64,000 nucleotides of DNA from Arthrobacter psychrolactophilus (GTDB lineage Bacteria; Actinomycetota; Actinomycetes; Actinomycetales; Micrococcaceae). The notes below the pieces were generated by a model. It worked only from the letters and a program-made list of their open reading frames with translations. It searched no databases and was not told the origin of the DNA. The DNA is taken from NCBI RefSeq assembly GCF_003219795.1, contig NZ_QJVC01000004.1:186001-250000 (forward strand), read 5' to 3'. Positions 51,985-61,569 of the stretch are shown here, piece by piece; the stretch's first letter is position 1; the number at the start of each line of letters is the position of its first letter. Position numbers and translations under genes: made by a program.

Positions 51985-54225
51985 ATGGCAGCAAAAAAAC
52001 ATCCCATTTTCGATACCGCCACAACTCTGGGTAAATTAGTCGCGTTTCTAGGCATCAGCACCATTTGTGGTGTGCTGGTGGCAGGACTAATGGTTCCGGC
52101 CGTTGCGTTGGCTGGCGGCACCGCGACCTCTTCCATCACTTTTTTTGACGATCTGCCCGATGAGATGAAGTTTGAAACTCCGGCGCTGTCATCGAAAATC
52201 CTTGCTGCTGACGGCTCAGTCATAGCTACCTTCTATGACCAGAACCGCACCGAGGTTCCCCTCGATAGCATCTCGCCCTTCATTCAGGACGCGATCGTCG
52301 CCGTGGAAGACGCTCGTTTCCGAGAGCACGGTGGCATCGACACGCGCGGACTCATGCGTGCCGTCGCCGCCATGGTTCAGGGTGGTGGACGCCAGGGTGC
52401 CTCCACTATTACGCAGCAATACGTCAGCAATGTCATGAACCAGACTCACGCTGCCAATGGTGAGCTGGAGAAGGTCAGGCAGGGCGATAGTAAGGGCATC
52501 GGCGACAAGGTTCGCGAGATCAAGCTCGCCATCGCCGTTGATAAGCAGCTGTCCAAGGACGAAATCCTTCAGGGCTACCTCAACTGGGTGTTTTTTGCTA
52601 ACAATAACTACGGCATCGAAGCCGCATCCTCCTTTTACTTCAGCACCCATGCCAAGGATCTGACGCTGCCTCAGGCCGCCTTGCTGGCCGGTGTGGTCAA
52701 CCGTCCCAGCTACTACGATCCGGTGGTCAACCCGGACAATGCGCTCTCACGCCGCAATATGGTGCTGGACCGCATGCTCGATCAGGGAATGATCGATGCC
52801 ACGCAGCACGCTGACGCCACGAAGGCCGAGATTGGGCTGAAAATCCAGGAAAACCGGAATGGCTGCACCACGGCTACCCGAGCAGAATACTTCTGCCAAT
52901 ACGTGACGAACTTGATCCTCAATGATCCCAATTATGGCAAGACCCCTGAGGACCGGGACAGGCTCTTGAAGCAGGGTGGCTTGACCATCACCACCACGCT
53001 GGATCCGGTGCTTCAGGATGCCGCCCAGGCTCAGTTCGCGAACTTTACGCCCGCTAATGACAACCCGGATGATGTAGGCCAGGCACTGGTCACGGTGCAG
53101 CCTCTTAGCGGCAAGATCCTAGCCATGGCTCAAAACACCAAGCTCATCGCCCGCGAGGGGCAGTTCAACTCTGATTACAACTTCAACGTGGACCGCTTCG
53201 ATATCAATGGAAACTCGCTTGGCGGTGCCGGCGGTTTCGACGTGGGTTCAACAATCAAGCCTTTCACTTTTGCCGAATGGCTTAACTCCGGCCACCGCAT
53301 CAATGACGTGGTCAACGCAGGAGTCCGCCGCTACCCGGCAGGATTCCAGTGGAACAACAGCTGCGGTGTCACCGGCGGTATCTACGACAGCACCAACCCC
53401 GAAGCCGCACCAGATCTTCAGAATGCAGAAGAAGGCTGGTACCGCAGCCTCACCGCACGTGAGGGGCTTTACAACTCTCTGAACACGGCAACCTTTGCCA
53501 CGGCCGCCCAATTGGATATGTGCAATATCCAGAAGATGATGACGGCCACCGGTATTCACCTCGGTGAGGATCCCAAGCAGCCGTACAGCGTGGAATACGT
53601 CAGCTCGCTTCTGGGCTCGGGCGAGGTTGCCCCGCTAACGATGGCTTCGGCCTTTGCCACCTTCGCGTCGGGCGGCACGCATTGCGATCCGATTGCCTTG
53701 GTCTCCGTGAAAAACATCAAGGGTGAGGCAATGCCGGTTCCGGGAGCGAATTGCAAGCAGACCGTCAAGCCGGAAGTTGCTGCGGGCGTCACCAGTGTCC
53801 TGCAGGAAGTTTTGGTCCGCGGTTCCGGTTACCAGATCCCGCTGCAGTACGCTGCCGCAGCCAAGACGGGTACCACCAACAACTCCGAGCACACCTGGAC
53901 TATTGGCTACACCAAGGGTCTGGCCACCGCCTCATGGCTCGGCAGCCCCGAGAACAAGTCGGTCTCCAACAATGGCAAGCTCATTGCCGGCCAGCGTCTG
54001 GATTATGTTGACGGCGCCACCTATGCGGGCAAGGCCTGGCAGGGCTATATGAACCAGATTGGCGGCAACTATGACGTCAGCTTCTTCGACGCTCCTCCGG
54101 CCAGCATGGTCAACCCGCCTGTTGTCATCCCGCCGAAGCCAACTGAAACGGCCAAACCGTCGGAGAAAAAGGACGACGAGAAGAAGGACGACAGCGTCAA
54201 GACCGATGACAAGAAGAAGGACTAG
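51985..54225 (+). CDS. ponA2: Class A penicillin-binding protein (transglycosylase-transpeptidase)
   Basis: A 746-residue bifunctional cell-wall synthase. One membrane helix near residues 18-43 leads to the GT51 transglycosylase domain: catalytic Glu near 107 in VEDARFREHGG, and GASTITQQYVSN. The transpeptidase domain has Ser422 in GSTIKP (SxxK), SLN in YNSLNTAT and Lys627 in KTGTTN. The C-terminus is Pro/Lys/Asp-rich (PPKPTETAKPSEKK) with no PASTA repeat. In mycobacteria ponA2 (Rv3682) precedes a metallophosphoesterase, as here. Confidence 0.95.
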   Translation: MAAKKHPIFDTATTLGKLVAFLGISTICGVLVAGLMVPAVALAGGTATSSITFFDDLPDEMKFETPALSSKILAADGSVIATFYDQNRTEVPLDSISPFIQDAIVAVEDARFREHGGIDTRGLMRAVAAMVQGGGRQGASTITQQYVSNVMNQTHAANGELEKVRQGDSKGIGDKVREIKLAIAVDKQLSKDEILQGYLNWVFFANNNYGIEAASSFYFSTHAKDLTLPQAALLAGVVNRPSYYDPVVNPDNALSRRNMVLDRMLDQGMIDATQHADATKAEIGLKIQENRNGCTTATRAEYFCQYVTNLILNDPNYGKTPEDRDRLLKQGGLTITTTLDPVLQDAAQAQFANFTPANDNPDDVGQALVTVQPLSGKILAMAQNTKLIAREGQFNSDYNFNVDRFDINGNSLGGAGGFDVGSTIKPFTFAEWLNSGHRINDVVNAGVRRYPAGFQWNNSCGVTGGIYDSTNPEAAPDLQNAEEGWYRSLTAREGLYNSLNTATFATAAQLDMCNIQKMMTATGIHLGEDPKQPYSVEYVSSLLGSGEVAPLTMASAFATFASGGTHCDPIALVSVKNIKGEAMPVPGANCKQTVKPEVAAGVTSVLQEVLVRGSGYQIPLQYAAAAKTGTTNNSEHTWTIGYTKGLATASWLGSPENKSVSNNGKLIAGQRLDYVDGATYAGKAWQGYMNQIGGNYDVSFFDAPPASMVNPPVVIPPKPTETAKPSEKKDDEKKDDSVKTDDKKKD

Positions 54226-54237
54226 GACATAGCCACG

Positions 54238-55194
54238 ATGTCACGCACGAGCACAACCCCGTCCCGCCTCGCAACATTGGGGGCGGCGGCGGGGTTTGCC
54301 GTTGCCGCCGGAGCCACAGCGGTGGCCTATGGCACCTTCATTGAACGGCACTGGTTTGCCCTCCGCGAGGAGTCGCTGGCCATCTTGCCGCCCGGATCGG
54401 CGCCGTTCACGGTGCTCCACCTCTCCGACATACATTTGTCGCTCGGCCAACACAAGAAGACCGAATGGCTCAAGGGCTTAGCCGCCCTGAAACCGGATCT
54501 GGTGGTCAATACCGGCGATAATCTCAGCCACCCCCAGGCGATCGCCCCGCTTCTGGATGCTCTGGGCCCGTTGATGGAATTCCCGGGAGTCTTTGTTCCC
54601 GGTTCAAATGACTACTTCGCGCCGCGCATCAAGAACCCCTTGACATACTTTTCGGGCCCCTCTAAGTTGCCGAACGAGAATAAGCGTCTCCCGGTCCCCC
54701 TCGACACCGAAACTTTGCACGCGGGCTTCGGTCAGGGCGGTTGGGTCAATCTGACGAACCGGGCGCAGTCCATTCCGTTAAAGGGCATTCGCTTTGACTT
54801 CAGCGGCGTAGATGACCCGCACCTGAATCGCGAGCGCTATGCCGGATGGCCGAAGGGTGCCGCCGGGCAGAACAGCGCCCCGCACGTCAAGGTTGCGGTG
54901 GTGCATGCCCCGTATCAGCGGGTCTTGGACCATTTCACGGCCGATGGTGCCGATCTGCTGCTTGCCGGTCACACCCATGGCGGCCAGGTCTGTGTGCCCG
55001 GCTATGGCGCCCTCGTGAGCAATTGCGATCTGCCGACCTGGCGGGCCAAGGGACTTCATGACTGGGAAAGCCAAGGACGGACGACGCCGGTCAACGTCTC
55101 CGCGGGTATCGGCACCTCTCGCACGGCCCCCTTCCGTTTCGCCTGCCGTCCCGAAGCCGTAGTACTGACGCTGACGGCCAAAACCGCACCCTAG
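54238..55194 (+). CDS. Membrane-anchored metallophosphoesterase
   Basis: A 318-residue calcineurin-like phosphoesterase with an N-terminal hydrophobic segment (about residues 8-32). The metal-binding motifs are clear: LHLSDIHLSLGQH, VNTGDNLSH, VPGSNDYF and LLLAGHTHGGQVCVPG. Its substrate is unknown; related proteins include lipid pyrophosphatases and phosphodiesterases. It starts 12 bases after the PBP gene and is likely co-transcribed. Mycobacterial Rv3683 has the same neighbour. Confidence 0.93.
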   Translation: MSRTSTTPSRLATLGAAAGFAVAAGATAVAYGTFIERHWFALREESLAILPPGSAPFTVLHLSDIHLSLGQHKKTEWLKGLAALKPDLVVNTGDNLSHPQAIAPLLDALGPLMEFPGVFVPGSNDYFAPRIKNPLTYFSGPSKLPNENKRLPVPLDTETLHAGFGQGGWVNLTNRAQSIPLKGIRFDFSGVDDPHLNRERYAGWPKGAAGQNSAPHVKVAVVHAPYQRVLDHFTADGADLLLAGHTHGGQVCVPGYGALVSNCDLPTWRAKGLHDWESQGRTTPVNVSAGIGTSRTAPFRFACRPEAVVLTLTAKTAP

Positions 55195-55319
55195 CGGTAG
55201 TGAATTTTCGGTGGCTAGCCTCGTGCTCCGTGACTCGATTTCGTATTCTAAGCACTTATCCGCTATTCTTTAGAGGTTGCTTTTCCAGACCGTCACTGGT
55301 CAACGAAAATGTAATGGAT

Positions 55320-55396
55320 CGGGGTGTGGCGCAGCTTGGTAGCGCGCGTCGTTCGGGACGACGAGGCCGCAGGTTCAAATCCTGTCACCCCGACCA
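55320..55396 (+). tRNA. tRNA-Pro (anticodon CGG)
   Basis: A 77-base cloverleaf. Acceptor CGGGGTG pairs with CACCCCG, followed by A and an encoded CCA. The D-arm includes GCGCAGCTTGGTAGCGC. The anticodon stem is CGTCG/CGACG with loop TTCGGGA, giving CGG. The T-arm has GTTCAAAT. It decodes CCG. A strong terminator follows after three bases. Confidence 0.98.
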
Positions 55397-55399
55397 AAT

Positions 55400-55440
55400 G
55401 AAAAAAGCGATGGTATCCAATGGATACCATCGCTTTTTTC
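55400..55440. terminator. Intrinsic terminator after tRNA-Pro
   Basis: A 20-base perfect inverted repeat: GAAAAAAGCGATGGTATCCA (55400-55419) pairs with 55421-55440 around one base. The A6 and T6 at the ends make it able to work in both directions. Confidence 0.93.
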
Positions 55441-55523
55441 ATGCCTAACAACGAGTTGAGCACGCCACGCACGGGCTCGTGAACAACCCGGAGATAAAAC
55501 CCGCAACGGCTAGAATGGAGCCC

Positions 55524-55877
55524 ATGAACGACACACTTCCCCCTTGCCCCGTTTGTAACAGCGAGTACAGTTACGAAATGGGCGAGCTTTTGGTCTGCCC
55601 CGAGTGCGCCCATGAATGGTCCCCCGCAGAAGATGCCGCCGAAGCCACCGAGCAAGAAACTGTGATCAAGGATGCCGTTGGCAATGTTCTCAGCGATGGC
55701 GACACGGTCAGCATCGTCAAGACCATGAAGATCAAGGGCAGCCCCCAGGATCTGAAGATCGGTACCAAGGTACGCAACATTCGCCTGATCACTCCCGTTA
55801 ACGGTCACGACATTGACGCCAAGGTGGATGGCTTCGGCCCCATGAAGCTCAAGTCCAGCGTCGTTAAAAAAGTCTGA
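55524..55877 (+). CDS. yjdM: PhnA/YjdM-family zinc-ribbon protein
   Basis: A 117-residue protein of the PhnA (YjdM) family. Residues 8-30 form a zinc ribbon, [11 protein letters not shown] and [10 protein letters not shown]. The rest is a beta domain, [20 protein letters not shown] and [11 protein letters not shown]. It was once linked to phosphonoacetate use, but in most bacteria its role is unclear. The ATG at 55524 fits the usual length; one at 55515 is also in frame. It lies alone before the DUF6541-like gene. Confidence 0.93.
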   Translation: MNDTLPPCPVCNSEYSYEMGELLVCPECAHEWSPAEDAAEATEQETVIKDAVGNVLSDGDTVSIVKTMKIKGSPQDLKIGTKVRNIRLITPVNGHDIDAKVDGFGPMKLKSSVVKKV

Positions 55878-55910
55878 TCCGGCCCAACACTTTATGACAG
55901 GGATATCTGG

Positions 55911-58004
55911 GTGAGTTCATGGATTGAGGCGCTGCCGGCGTTCACGGTGGCGCTTCTGATACTTGCCCTGCCCGGAGCAGCCGTGCTGACGGCGCTAAGG
56001 ATCCGCGGGTTACTGGCCGTTTGTTTGACACCCGCGGTATCCGTCTCTGTCATCGCCGTCAGCGCCATGGTGGCGCCCCTGATCCATCTGTCATGGAACA
56101 TTCCGGTGGTGATGCTCGGGACCGTCGTCGCAAGCGGTGGCGCATGGCTGGCACAACGATTCATCCCCGCCCTCCGCACCGCGATCCCCAGCAGCGTCCC
56201 ACGAGCAACGCTAGGAGCTGCCCTCTCCGGCGTCTTCCTCGCCTTGGTCATAACGACGGCGTTGCTCGTCTCGGTGACGATGAGCCCGGAGTCGTTCACT
56301 CAGGGTTACGATTCCGTCTTCCACCTCAATGCCACAAAATTTGCGGTGGAGACCGGCAACGCATCCTCCTTTGCGATCTCTAGCTTCATCTTGCCAACCG
56401 TGAAGTCCTCTTTCTATCCAGGGGCCTGGCACGGGCTAACAAGCTTATTGGTCGTCCTGACCGGAATTAGCATCCCGGCGGCCACGAACCTCATGTGGCT
56501 CGCCACGGCCGGGGTGATCTGGCCACTGAGCTGTGTGTTCTTGGCGAGCGTGTTGTTTGGCCGACGCCCTCTCCTGCTGCTGTTCACCGGCATCCTGGCT
56601 GCTGCTTTTCCCGCGTTTCCCTGGCTTTTACTGCAGTACGGCTCGGCATATCCGAATTCCCTCTCAAATTCGATGGTCCCCTTGGGTATTGCCTTAGTGC
56701 TTCTCATCCTGCGCCCGGCAAGCCATCGCGGTCTTGAACCGGCACAGTCCCTGGCTGTTTTGGCGTTGTTCCTCCCGGGCGCCGTCATGGCTCAACCCAA
56801 CGGCATTTTCAGTATCTTGCTAGTTCTCACGCCGCTTCTAGCCTTCTTGGTCTATGCCTGGCTGCGCACCGGATTCGCCACGAGCCGACGTGTGGGATCG
56901 ACTCGAGCAGTGCTCCTCCTTCTCGGGGCGGCGGGCTCTGTTGCCGTCCTCTACTCCTTGCCACAGATTCGTAGTTTGTTTAACTACACCAGCCCGGCCT
57001 TTTTGTCGTTCCCTCTGGCCCTGCTCCGGAATATCACCCATGCACCGTCTCCCATCTGGTTCCCCTCTGTCGCTTTGACGATCTTGGTTGTAGCTGGCGT
57101 CTGGGCAGGATTCCGTCGCACCGGGCTGCGCTGGCTGCCGGCCGCGCTCATTTTGTTGGCGCTGACGTATCCCTTGTCATCAGGGACAAATCTGCCCGTC
57201 GCCAATATTGTGATGGCGCCATGGTGGGACAATCCGGAGCGTATTGGTGCGCTCATGCCGCTGCTGGCCGTCCCGTTGGCCGCCCTCGGATTGACGAGAT
57301 TATTTGACTGGAGCAGGCGCAGCCTCCCCAATATTTTCCGTCGCCCGGTCCTGGCCACTCGCCAGGGGAGGCTCGCGGCGAGGGCGAGTCTCGCCGTCGT
57401 TCTGGTCTTGTCCAATCCGGGGATCTGGCAAATCAAGACCGAGGTAGCCCGCATGTACAACGTGCCCGCCGAACCGGACGAGCTAGCTCAGGTGGATGCG
57501 CAGGAGCTGGCCTTGATCAAGCGACTGGCGGATTACACCACTGCCGATGACGTCATCGCGAACAATCCTTACAACGGATCAGCTCTGGCGATGGCGCTGG
57601 CGGGGCGGAACATGTTGTTCCCCTATAGCTCTCAAGGCGACCTCACCGCAGATCAGGTGACGCTACGTTTCTGGCTCAATCGTGTGGGCAGTGATCAGGA
57701 GGTGTGCGCGGCAGCCAAACGGGAGGGCGTGCGATTCCTCTTGGACTTTGGGACCGACTACATTCCGGCCTTCAACGATCCACGATCCCTCTACCCGGGA
57801 GTGACGCTCGCGGCTGATTCGGCGGGCTTCACACTGATCGCAGAGGAGGGCCATGCGCGTCTTTACCGCCTGGATATGTGCGGCGGAGTGCCGCTGGCCC
57901 CTGACCAAACGGACAAGACCACCGCATCGAGACAGCTTTTGTCACTAAATCTGCCCACGGTGGCCATCAAAGCTTTAGAATTTAACAACAATTCGGTCAA
58001 ATGA
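55911..58004 (+). CDS. Large multi-pass membrane protein, DUF6541-like
   Basis: A 697-residue protein with about 12-14 hydrophobic helices. A short extracytoplasmic motif near residue 135 (QGYDSVFHLNATKFA, then SSFYPGAWHG) recalls the catalytic loop of GT-C-fold glycosyltransferases, where an Asp is essential. The last 200 residues are soluble. The family resembles the DUF6541 group of actinobacterial membrane proteins. It may transfer sugar from a lipid carrier onto a wall polymer or protein; this is an inference. It overlaps the next gene's longest frame by four bases. Confidence 0.75.
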   Translation: MSSWIEALPAFTVALLILALPGAAVLTALRIRGLLAVCLTPAVSVSVIAVSAMVAPLIHLSWNIPVVMLGTVVASGGAWLAQRFIPALRTAIPSSVPRATLGAALSGVFLALVITTALLVSVTMSPESFTQGYDSVFHLNATKFAVETGNASSFAISSFILPTVKSSFYPGAWHGLTSLLVVLTGISIPAATNLMWLATAGVIWPLSCVFLASVLFGRRPLLLLFTGILAAAFPAFPWLLLQYGSAYPNSLSNSMVPLGIALVLLILRPASHRGLEPAQSLAVLALFLPGAVMAQPNGIFSILLVLTPLLAFLVYAWLRTGFATSRRVGSTRAVLLLLGAAGSVAVLYSLPQIRSLFNYTSPAFLSFPLALLRNITHAPSPIWFPSVALTILVVAGVWAGFRRTGLRWLPAALILLALTYPLSSGTNLPVANIVMAPWWDNPERIGALMPLLAVPLAALGLTRLFDWSRRSLPNIFRRPVLATRQGRLAARASLAVVLVLSNPGIWQIKTEVARMYNVPAEPDELAQVDAQELALIKRLADYTTADDVIANNPYNGSALAMALAGRNMLFPYSSQGDLTADQVTLRFWLNRVGSDQEVCAAAKREGVRFLLDFGTDYIPAFNDPRSLYPGVTLAADSAGFTLIAEEGHARLYRLDMCGGVPLAPDQTDKTTASRQLLSLNLPTVAIKALEFNNNSVK

Positions 58005-58015
58005 GGAGCAATTCT

Positions 58016-59248
58016 GTGGGCAGCAGTTTCGGTGATCGGCTCAAACACGAACGGCTGTCTCGCAATTTATCCCAAGGAGAACTGGGAGGCGAGCTCTATT
58101 CGGCCAGCTATATCTCTCTGTTGGAAAACGCCCACCGTGAGCCAACCGCCGAGATCATCAACCAGCTCGCGGAGCAGCTGCAATTGGCGCCCTCATCCGT
58201 CGCAGCGTGGGATCAAGCCGTGTTCCCTGAGGAAAGTGAATGCCTCCGGCTTTCGCTCTGCGCCCGCCAAAGCTGGGACACCCGTGATTACAGCGGTGCC
58301 GCGAGCAACGCCACGGCAGCGGCACGACTGGCCTGCGCCAACGACGATGCCGTGACTTGGTGGCACATGACGTTCTTGGCGGCCACCTCACTTTTGCGAA
58401 ACGGTGAGCAATCCGAGGCGGCAGCCAACCTGCGCAAGCTCCTCGGCCATTCCCTTACGGTGGAAAGTGATGCGCTAGCTCTTCGCGCCAATCAGGTGAT
58501 GGCCTCCGTCATGTTAGCTAACGGGCAGCTGGCCGAGGCGATCTCGCATGCCACGGCGGCAGTGGAGATTGGCTCGGGCGACAGCCCCGAGGAATTCAGC
58601 GCCTACCTCCTCGCCTTGCAGACGCTCATCGGGGCCCTGAGCGAGGCGGGCAGGCTCGATGAGGCATGGATCCACACCCTGGTCCTGGCCGAGGCCGTGA
58701 CGGATGAAACGCCACCACAGATGGCCGGTGAAATTCATTGGGTTATCGGCAATGTGGCGTTTATCCGGCAAGATACCCGCACCGGATTAGAGCACCATGC
58801 CAAGGCCAGTCGACTCCTCTCCCCGACCGCGGATCTGTCTCGCTGGGCCCAATTCAACAAGGCGACGGCCTGGGTGCGACTCCGGGCTGGCGTCGTGGAG
58901 CCGGCCACCTTGCAGGCCATTGAACGGAGCGAACTTGCCCACTCGGTAGTGGGTGCGACGCCGGCCGAGACTTTGGAAGTCTCGCTGCTTCGGGCCCGCT
59001 GGAACTTCCTCACCGACGATCTCCAGGGAGCCCTTGAGCTGTTGGATGTCATTGACGCCCAGCACGAACTCTTAGCGCCACACATTGCCGGTGACGCATC
59101 CCTGCTCCGCGGATCAACCCTGCAGGCTATGGCACGTCTTGACGATGCCTACGCCGCGTTTGAGAGCGCCCACGAGCAGTTCACTCAGGCAGGAGCACAC
59201 GAGCGAGCCGCCGAAGCGCAGGCGAGCATGGCGGAGATCAGGAACTAA
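58016..59248 (+). CDS. XRE-family HTH regulator with TPR-like repeats
   Basis: A 410-residue protein. I use the GTG at 58016, seven bases after a perfect GAGGAG; a longer ATG start at 58001 overlaps the upstream stop. Residues 5-60 are an XRE helix-turn-helix (FGDRLKHERLSRNLSQGELG, then YISLLENAHREPTAEII). From residue 70 on, tandem helical pairs of TPR type follow (DTRDYSGAASNATAAARLA, NEQSEAAANLRKLL-like). Such regulators often respond to a peptide ligand in Gram-positives. It is coupled to the membrane protein upstream, which it may regulate. Confidence 0.85.
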   Translation: MGSSFGDRLKHERLSRNLSQGELGGELYSASYISLLENAHREPTAEIINQLAEQLQLAPSSVAAWDQAVFPEESECLRLSLCARQSWDTRDYSGAASNATAAARLACANDDAVTWWHMTFLAATSLLRNGEQSEAAANLRKLLGHSLTVESDALALRANQVMASVMLANGQLAEAISHATAAVEIGSGDSPEEFSAYLLALQTLIGALSEAGRLDEAWIHTLVLAEAVTDETPPQMAGEIHWVIGNVAFIRQDTRTGLEHHAKASRLLSPTADLSRWAQFNKATAWVRLRAGVVEPATLQAIERSELAHSVVGATPAETLEVSLLRARWNFLTDDLQGALELLDVIDAQHELLAPHIAGDASLLRGSTLQAMARLDDAYAAFESAHEQFTQAGAHERAAEAQASMAEIRN

Positions 59249-59261
59249 GGGATTAAACGCA

Positions 59262-59323
59262 GAAGGGGCCGTTGCTACTTTTCAGACCCGGTTGCCCGAC
59301 AGAAAAGTAACAACGGCCCCTTC
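59262..59323. terminator. Bidirectional terminator between the XRE-TPR gene and purC
   Basis: GAAGGGGCCGTTG at 59262-59274 and TACTTTTC pair with 59302-59323 with a single mismatch. The stem is 22 bases and lies between convergent genes. Short A/T runs flank the inner loop. Confidence 0.88.
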
Positions 59324-59332
59324 GCATGACCG

Positions 59333-60265
59333 CTAGACGAAGGTAACGCCCGTCAGCCGTTCAAAGGCTTCAACATAGCGGGCGCGAGTGCGCTCGATGA
59401 CGTCGGCCGGGAGTGCCGGCGGCGGTGTATCCGAGGCGCGATCCCACGCTGATTCCGGGCTGGCCAGCCAGTCACGAACATACTGCTTGTCGAAGCTAGG
59501 CTGCGCCTGACCGGGTGCCCACAGCTCGGCATCCCAAAAACGGGAAGAATCCGGGGTGAGGACCTCATCGCCGAGGGTGATGACGCCCGTGGCCGGGTCC
59601 GTTCCAAATTCAACCTTGGTGTCAGCTAGGATGATGCCGCGTTCCCGGGCAATTTCCTCGGCGCGCGAGTAAATTTCCAGGGTCAGCGTGCGCAGGGCTT
59701 CTGCGGATTCGATGCCAACCGTGTCCACCATCTGTTCGAAGGTGATGTTCTCATCGTGTTCGCCCACCTCGGCCTTGGCCGACGGGGTGAAGATGGCCTT
59801 TTCAAGGCGGGAGCCATCTTCCAAACCGGCCGGCAGCGGGAGGCTGCACACGGTCTGAGACGCGCGGTACTCGATGAGTCCGGATCCTGTCAGGTAACCA
59901 CGGGAAATGCACTCGATCGGGAACATTCCAAGCTTCTTGCACACCATGGCGCGGCCGGCCACGGCAGCCGGGACGCCGCCGTCGACCGTGGTGGCCACGA
60001 GATGGTTCGGGACGTTGAGCTGCTCAAACCACCACAGGCTCAAGCCGGTCAGAATACGGCCCTTGTCCGGGATTTCCGAGGACAGCACGTGGTCGTAGGC
60101 GCTGATGCGGTCGCTGGCGACCACCAGGACAACGTCCTCGCGGCCGGCGAACGGACCATCGTTATCCGCGGCTACGGCAGCGGGGACGTACAGATCCCGG
60201 ACCTTGCCGGAGTACACGTGCGTCCAGCCGGGAAGTGCCGGTGCTGCGGGAATTGCTGAAGTCAT
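59333..60265 (-). CDS. purC: Phosphoribosylaminoimidazole-succinocarboxamide synthase (SAICAR synthetase)
   Basis: A 310-residue purine biosynthesis enzyme, joining CAIR and aspartate with ATP. Motifs: HVYSGKVRDLY at the N-terminus (nucleotide-binding), VVASDRISAYDHVL, VECISRGYLTGSGL-like IECISRGYLTGS, and ILADTKVEFG followed by DEVLTPDSSRFW. Its start lies 11 bases after the purD stop, so the two are co-transcribed from the purD side. Confidence 0.98.
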   Translation of the reverse strand: MTSAIPAAPALPGWTHVYSGKVRDLYVPAAVAADNDGPFAGREDVVLVVASDRISAYDHVLSSEIPDKGRILTGLSLWWFEQLNVPNHLVATTVDGGVPAAVAGRAMVCKKLGMFPIECISRGYLTGSGLIEYRASQTVCSLPLPAGLEDGSRLEKAIFTPSAKAEVGEHDENITFEQMVDTVGIESAEALRTLTLEIYSRAEEIARERGIILADTKVEFGTDPATGVITLGDEVLTPDSSRFWDAELWAPGQAQPSFDKQYVRDWLASPESAWDRASDTPPPALPADVIERTRARYVEAFERLTGVTFV

Positions 60266-60276
60266 GCCTTAATTCC

Positions 60277-61569
60277 TTATGCCTGCGTGGCGGTATCCGC
60301 CACGGTGATTTCGCCGCGAGCAGCCTTGGCCGCAATATCGGTGCGGAACTGTCCGCCCTCCAGAGAAATTTCCTCGATGCCGGCGTAAGCCCGCTCGCGA
60401 GCATCCTCCAGGTCAACGCCGAGCCCAACCACCGCGAGCACGCGGCCGCCGGCGCTGATGGTGTTCCCATCGGCGTCGCTGCTCGTTCCCGCGTGCAGGA
60501 CGTGCACGCCGTCGAGGCGGTTAGCCTTCTTCAGCCCACGAATACGGTCACCGGTGCGGGGTGCATCCGGGTAGTTTTCGCTAGCCAGCACGACGGCGAC
60601 AGCCGTCTCGGGTGCCCAGCGCAGCTCATCGATTTCATCCAGCTGGCCTTTGGCGGCCGCCATGAGCACACCACCGAGGGGAGTCTTCAGGCGAGCGAGG
60701 ACGGCCTGCGTTTCGGGGTCACCGAAGCGGGCGTTGAATTCAATGACGCGGGTGCCACGGCTGGTCAACGCCAGGCCGCAGTACAGGACGCCGGTAAAGG
60801 GCGTTCCGCGGTGTGCCATGGCATCGATGGTCGGCTGTGCAACACGGTCGATGACTTCCTGTACCAGACCGGCGGGAGCCCATTCGAGCGGTGAGTATGC
60901 ACCCATACCACCGGTGTTGGGGCCTTCGTCGCCGTCGAAGATGCGCTTGAAGTCCTGGGCCGGGGCCAAGGGAACAACGGTGCGGCCATCGGCCAGAACA
61001 AAGAGGGAAACTTCCGGGCCGTCGAGGAACTCCTCAATAACGACAGTTCCGCCGACGTCAAAGCAAGACTGTGCGTGGGCGAGGGCTTCGTCGCGGTCCT
61101 CCGTGACAACAACACCCTTGCCCGCGGCGAGTCCGTCGTCTTTAACAACGTACGGGGCACCGAAAGCGTCGAGAGCGTCGGCGGCTTCGGCGGCGTTAAT
61201 GGCCACCTTAGCCATGGCCGTGGGCACCTGCGCCTCAGCCATGACGGTCTTAGCGAACGCCTTGGATGCCTCGAGCTGCGCAGCTTCCTTGCTGGGGCCG
61301 AACACGGGGATCCCGGCCGCGCGTACGGCGTCGGAAACACCGGCAGCCAGCGGGGCCTCGGGACCGACTACAACGAGGTCGCTTTCTAGCTTCAGCGCCA
61401 GGGCGGCTACAGCTGCAGGGTCGCTGGCGTTAACCTCGTGGGTCGGCACAATAGCTGCGATCCCGGCATTGCCAGGGGCTGCGTGCACCTCACTGACGTT
61501 GGGGTCGCTGAGCAACGAGCGGACAATGGCATGTTCGCGGCCTCCGGGGCCAATGACTAAAACCTTCAC
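60277..61569 (-). CDS. purD: Phosphoribosylamine-glycine ligase (GAR synthetase)
   Basis: A 430-residue ATP-grasp enzyme for the second step of purine synthesis. The N-terminal domain starts MKVLVIGPGGREHAIV. The ATP-grasp region shows YVVKDDGLAAGKGVVV and EEFLDGPEVSLFVLADG, and the signature RFGDPETQAVLARL follows. A C-terminal AIR-synthase-like tail is of usual length. It leads the purD-purC operon. Confidence 0.98.
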   Translation of the reverse strand: MKVLVIGPGGREHAIVRSLLSDPNVSEVHAAPGNAGIAAIVPTHEVNASDPAAVAALALKLESDLVVVGPEAPLAAGVSDAVRAAGIPVFGPSKEAAQLEASKAFAKTVMAEAQVPTAMAKVAINAAEAADALDAFGAPYVVKDDGLAAGKGVVVTEDRDEALAHAQSCFDVGGTVVIEEFLDGPEVSLFVLADGRTVVPLAPAQDFKRIFDGDEGPNTGGMGAYSPLEWAPAGLVQEVIDRVAQPTIDAMAHRGTPFTGVLYCGLALTSRGTRVIEFNARFGDPETQAVLARLKTPLGGVLMAAAKGQLDEIDELRWAPETAVAVVLASENYPDAPRTGDRIRGLKKANRLDGVHVLHAGTSSDADGNTISAGGRVLAVVGLGVDLEDARERAYAGIEEISLEGGQFRTDIAAKAARGEITVADTATQA

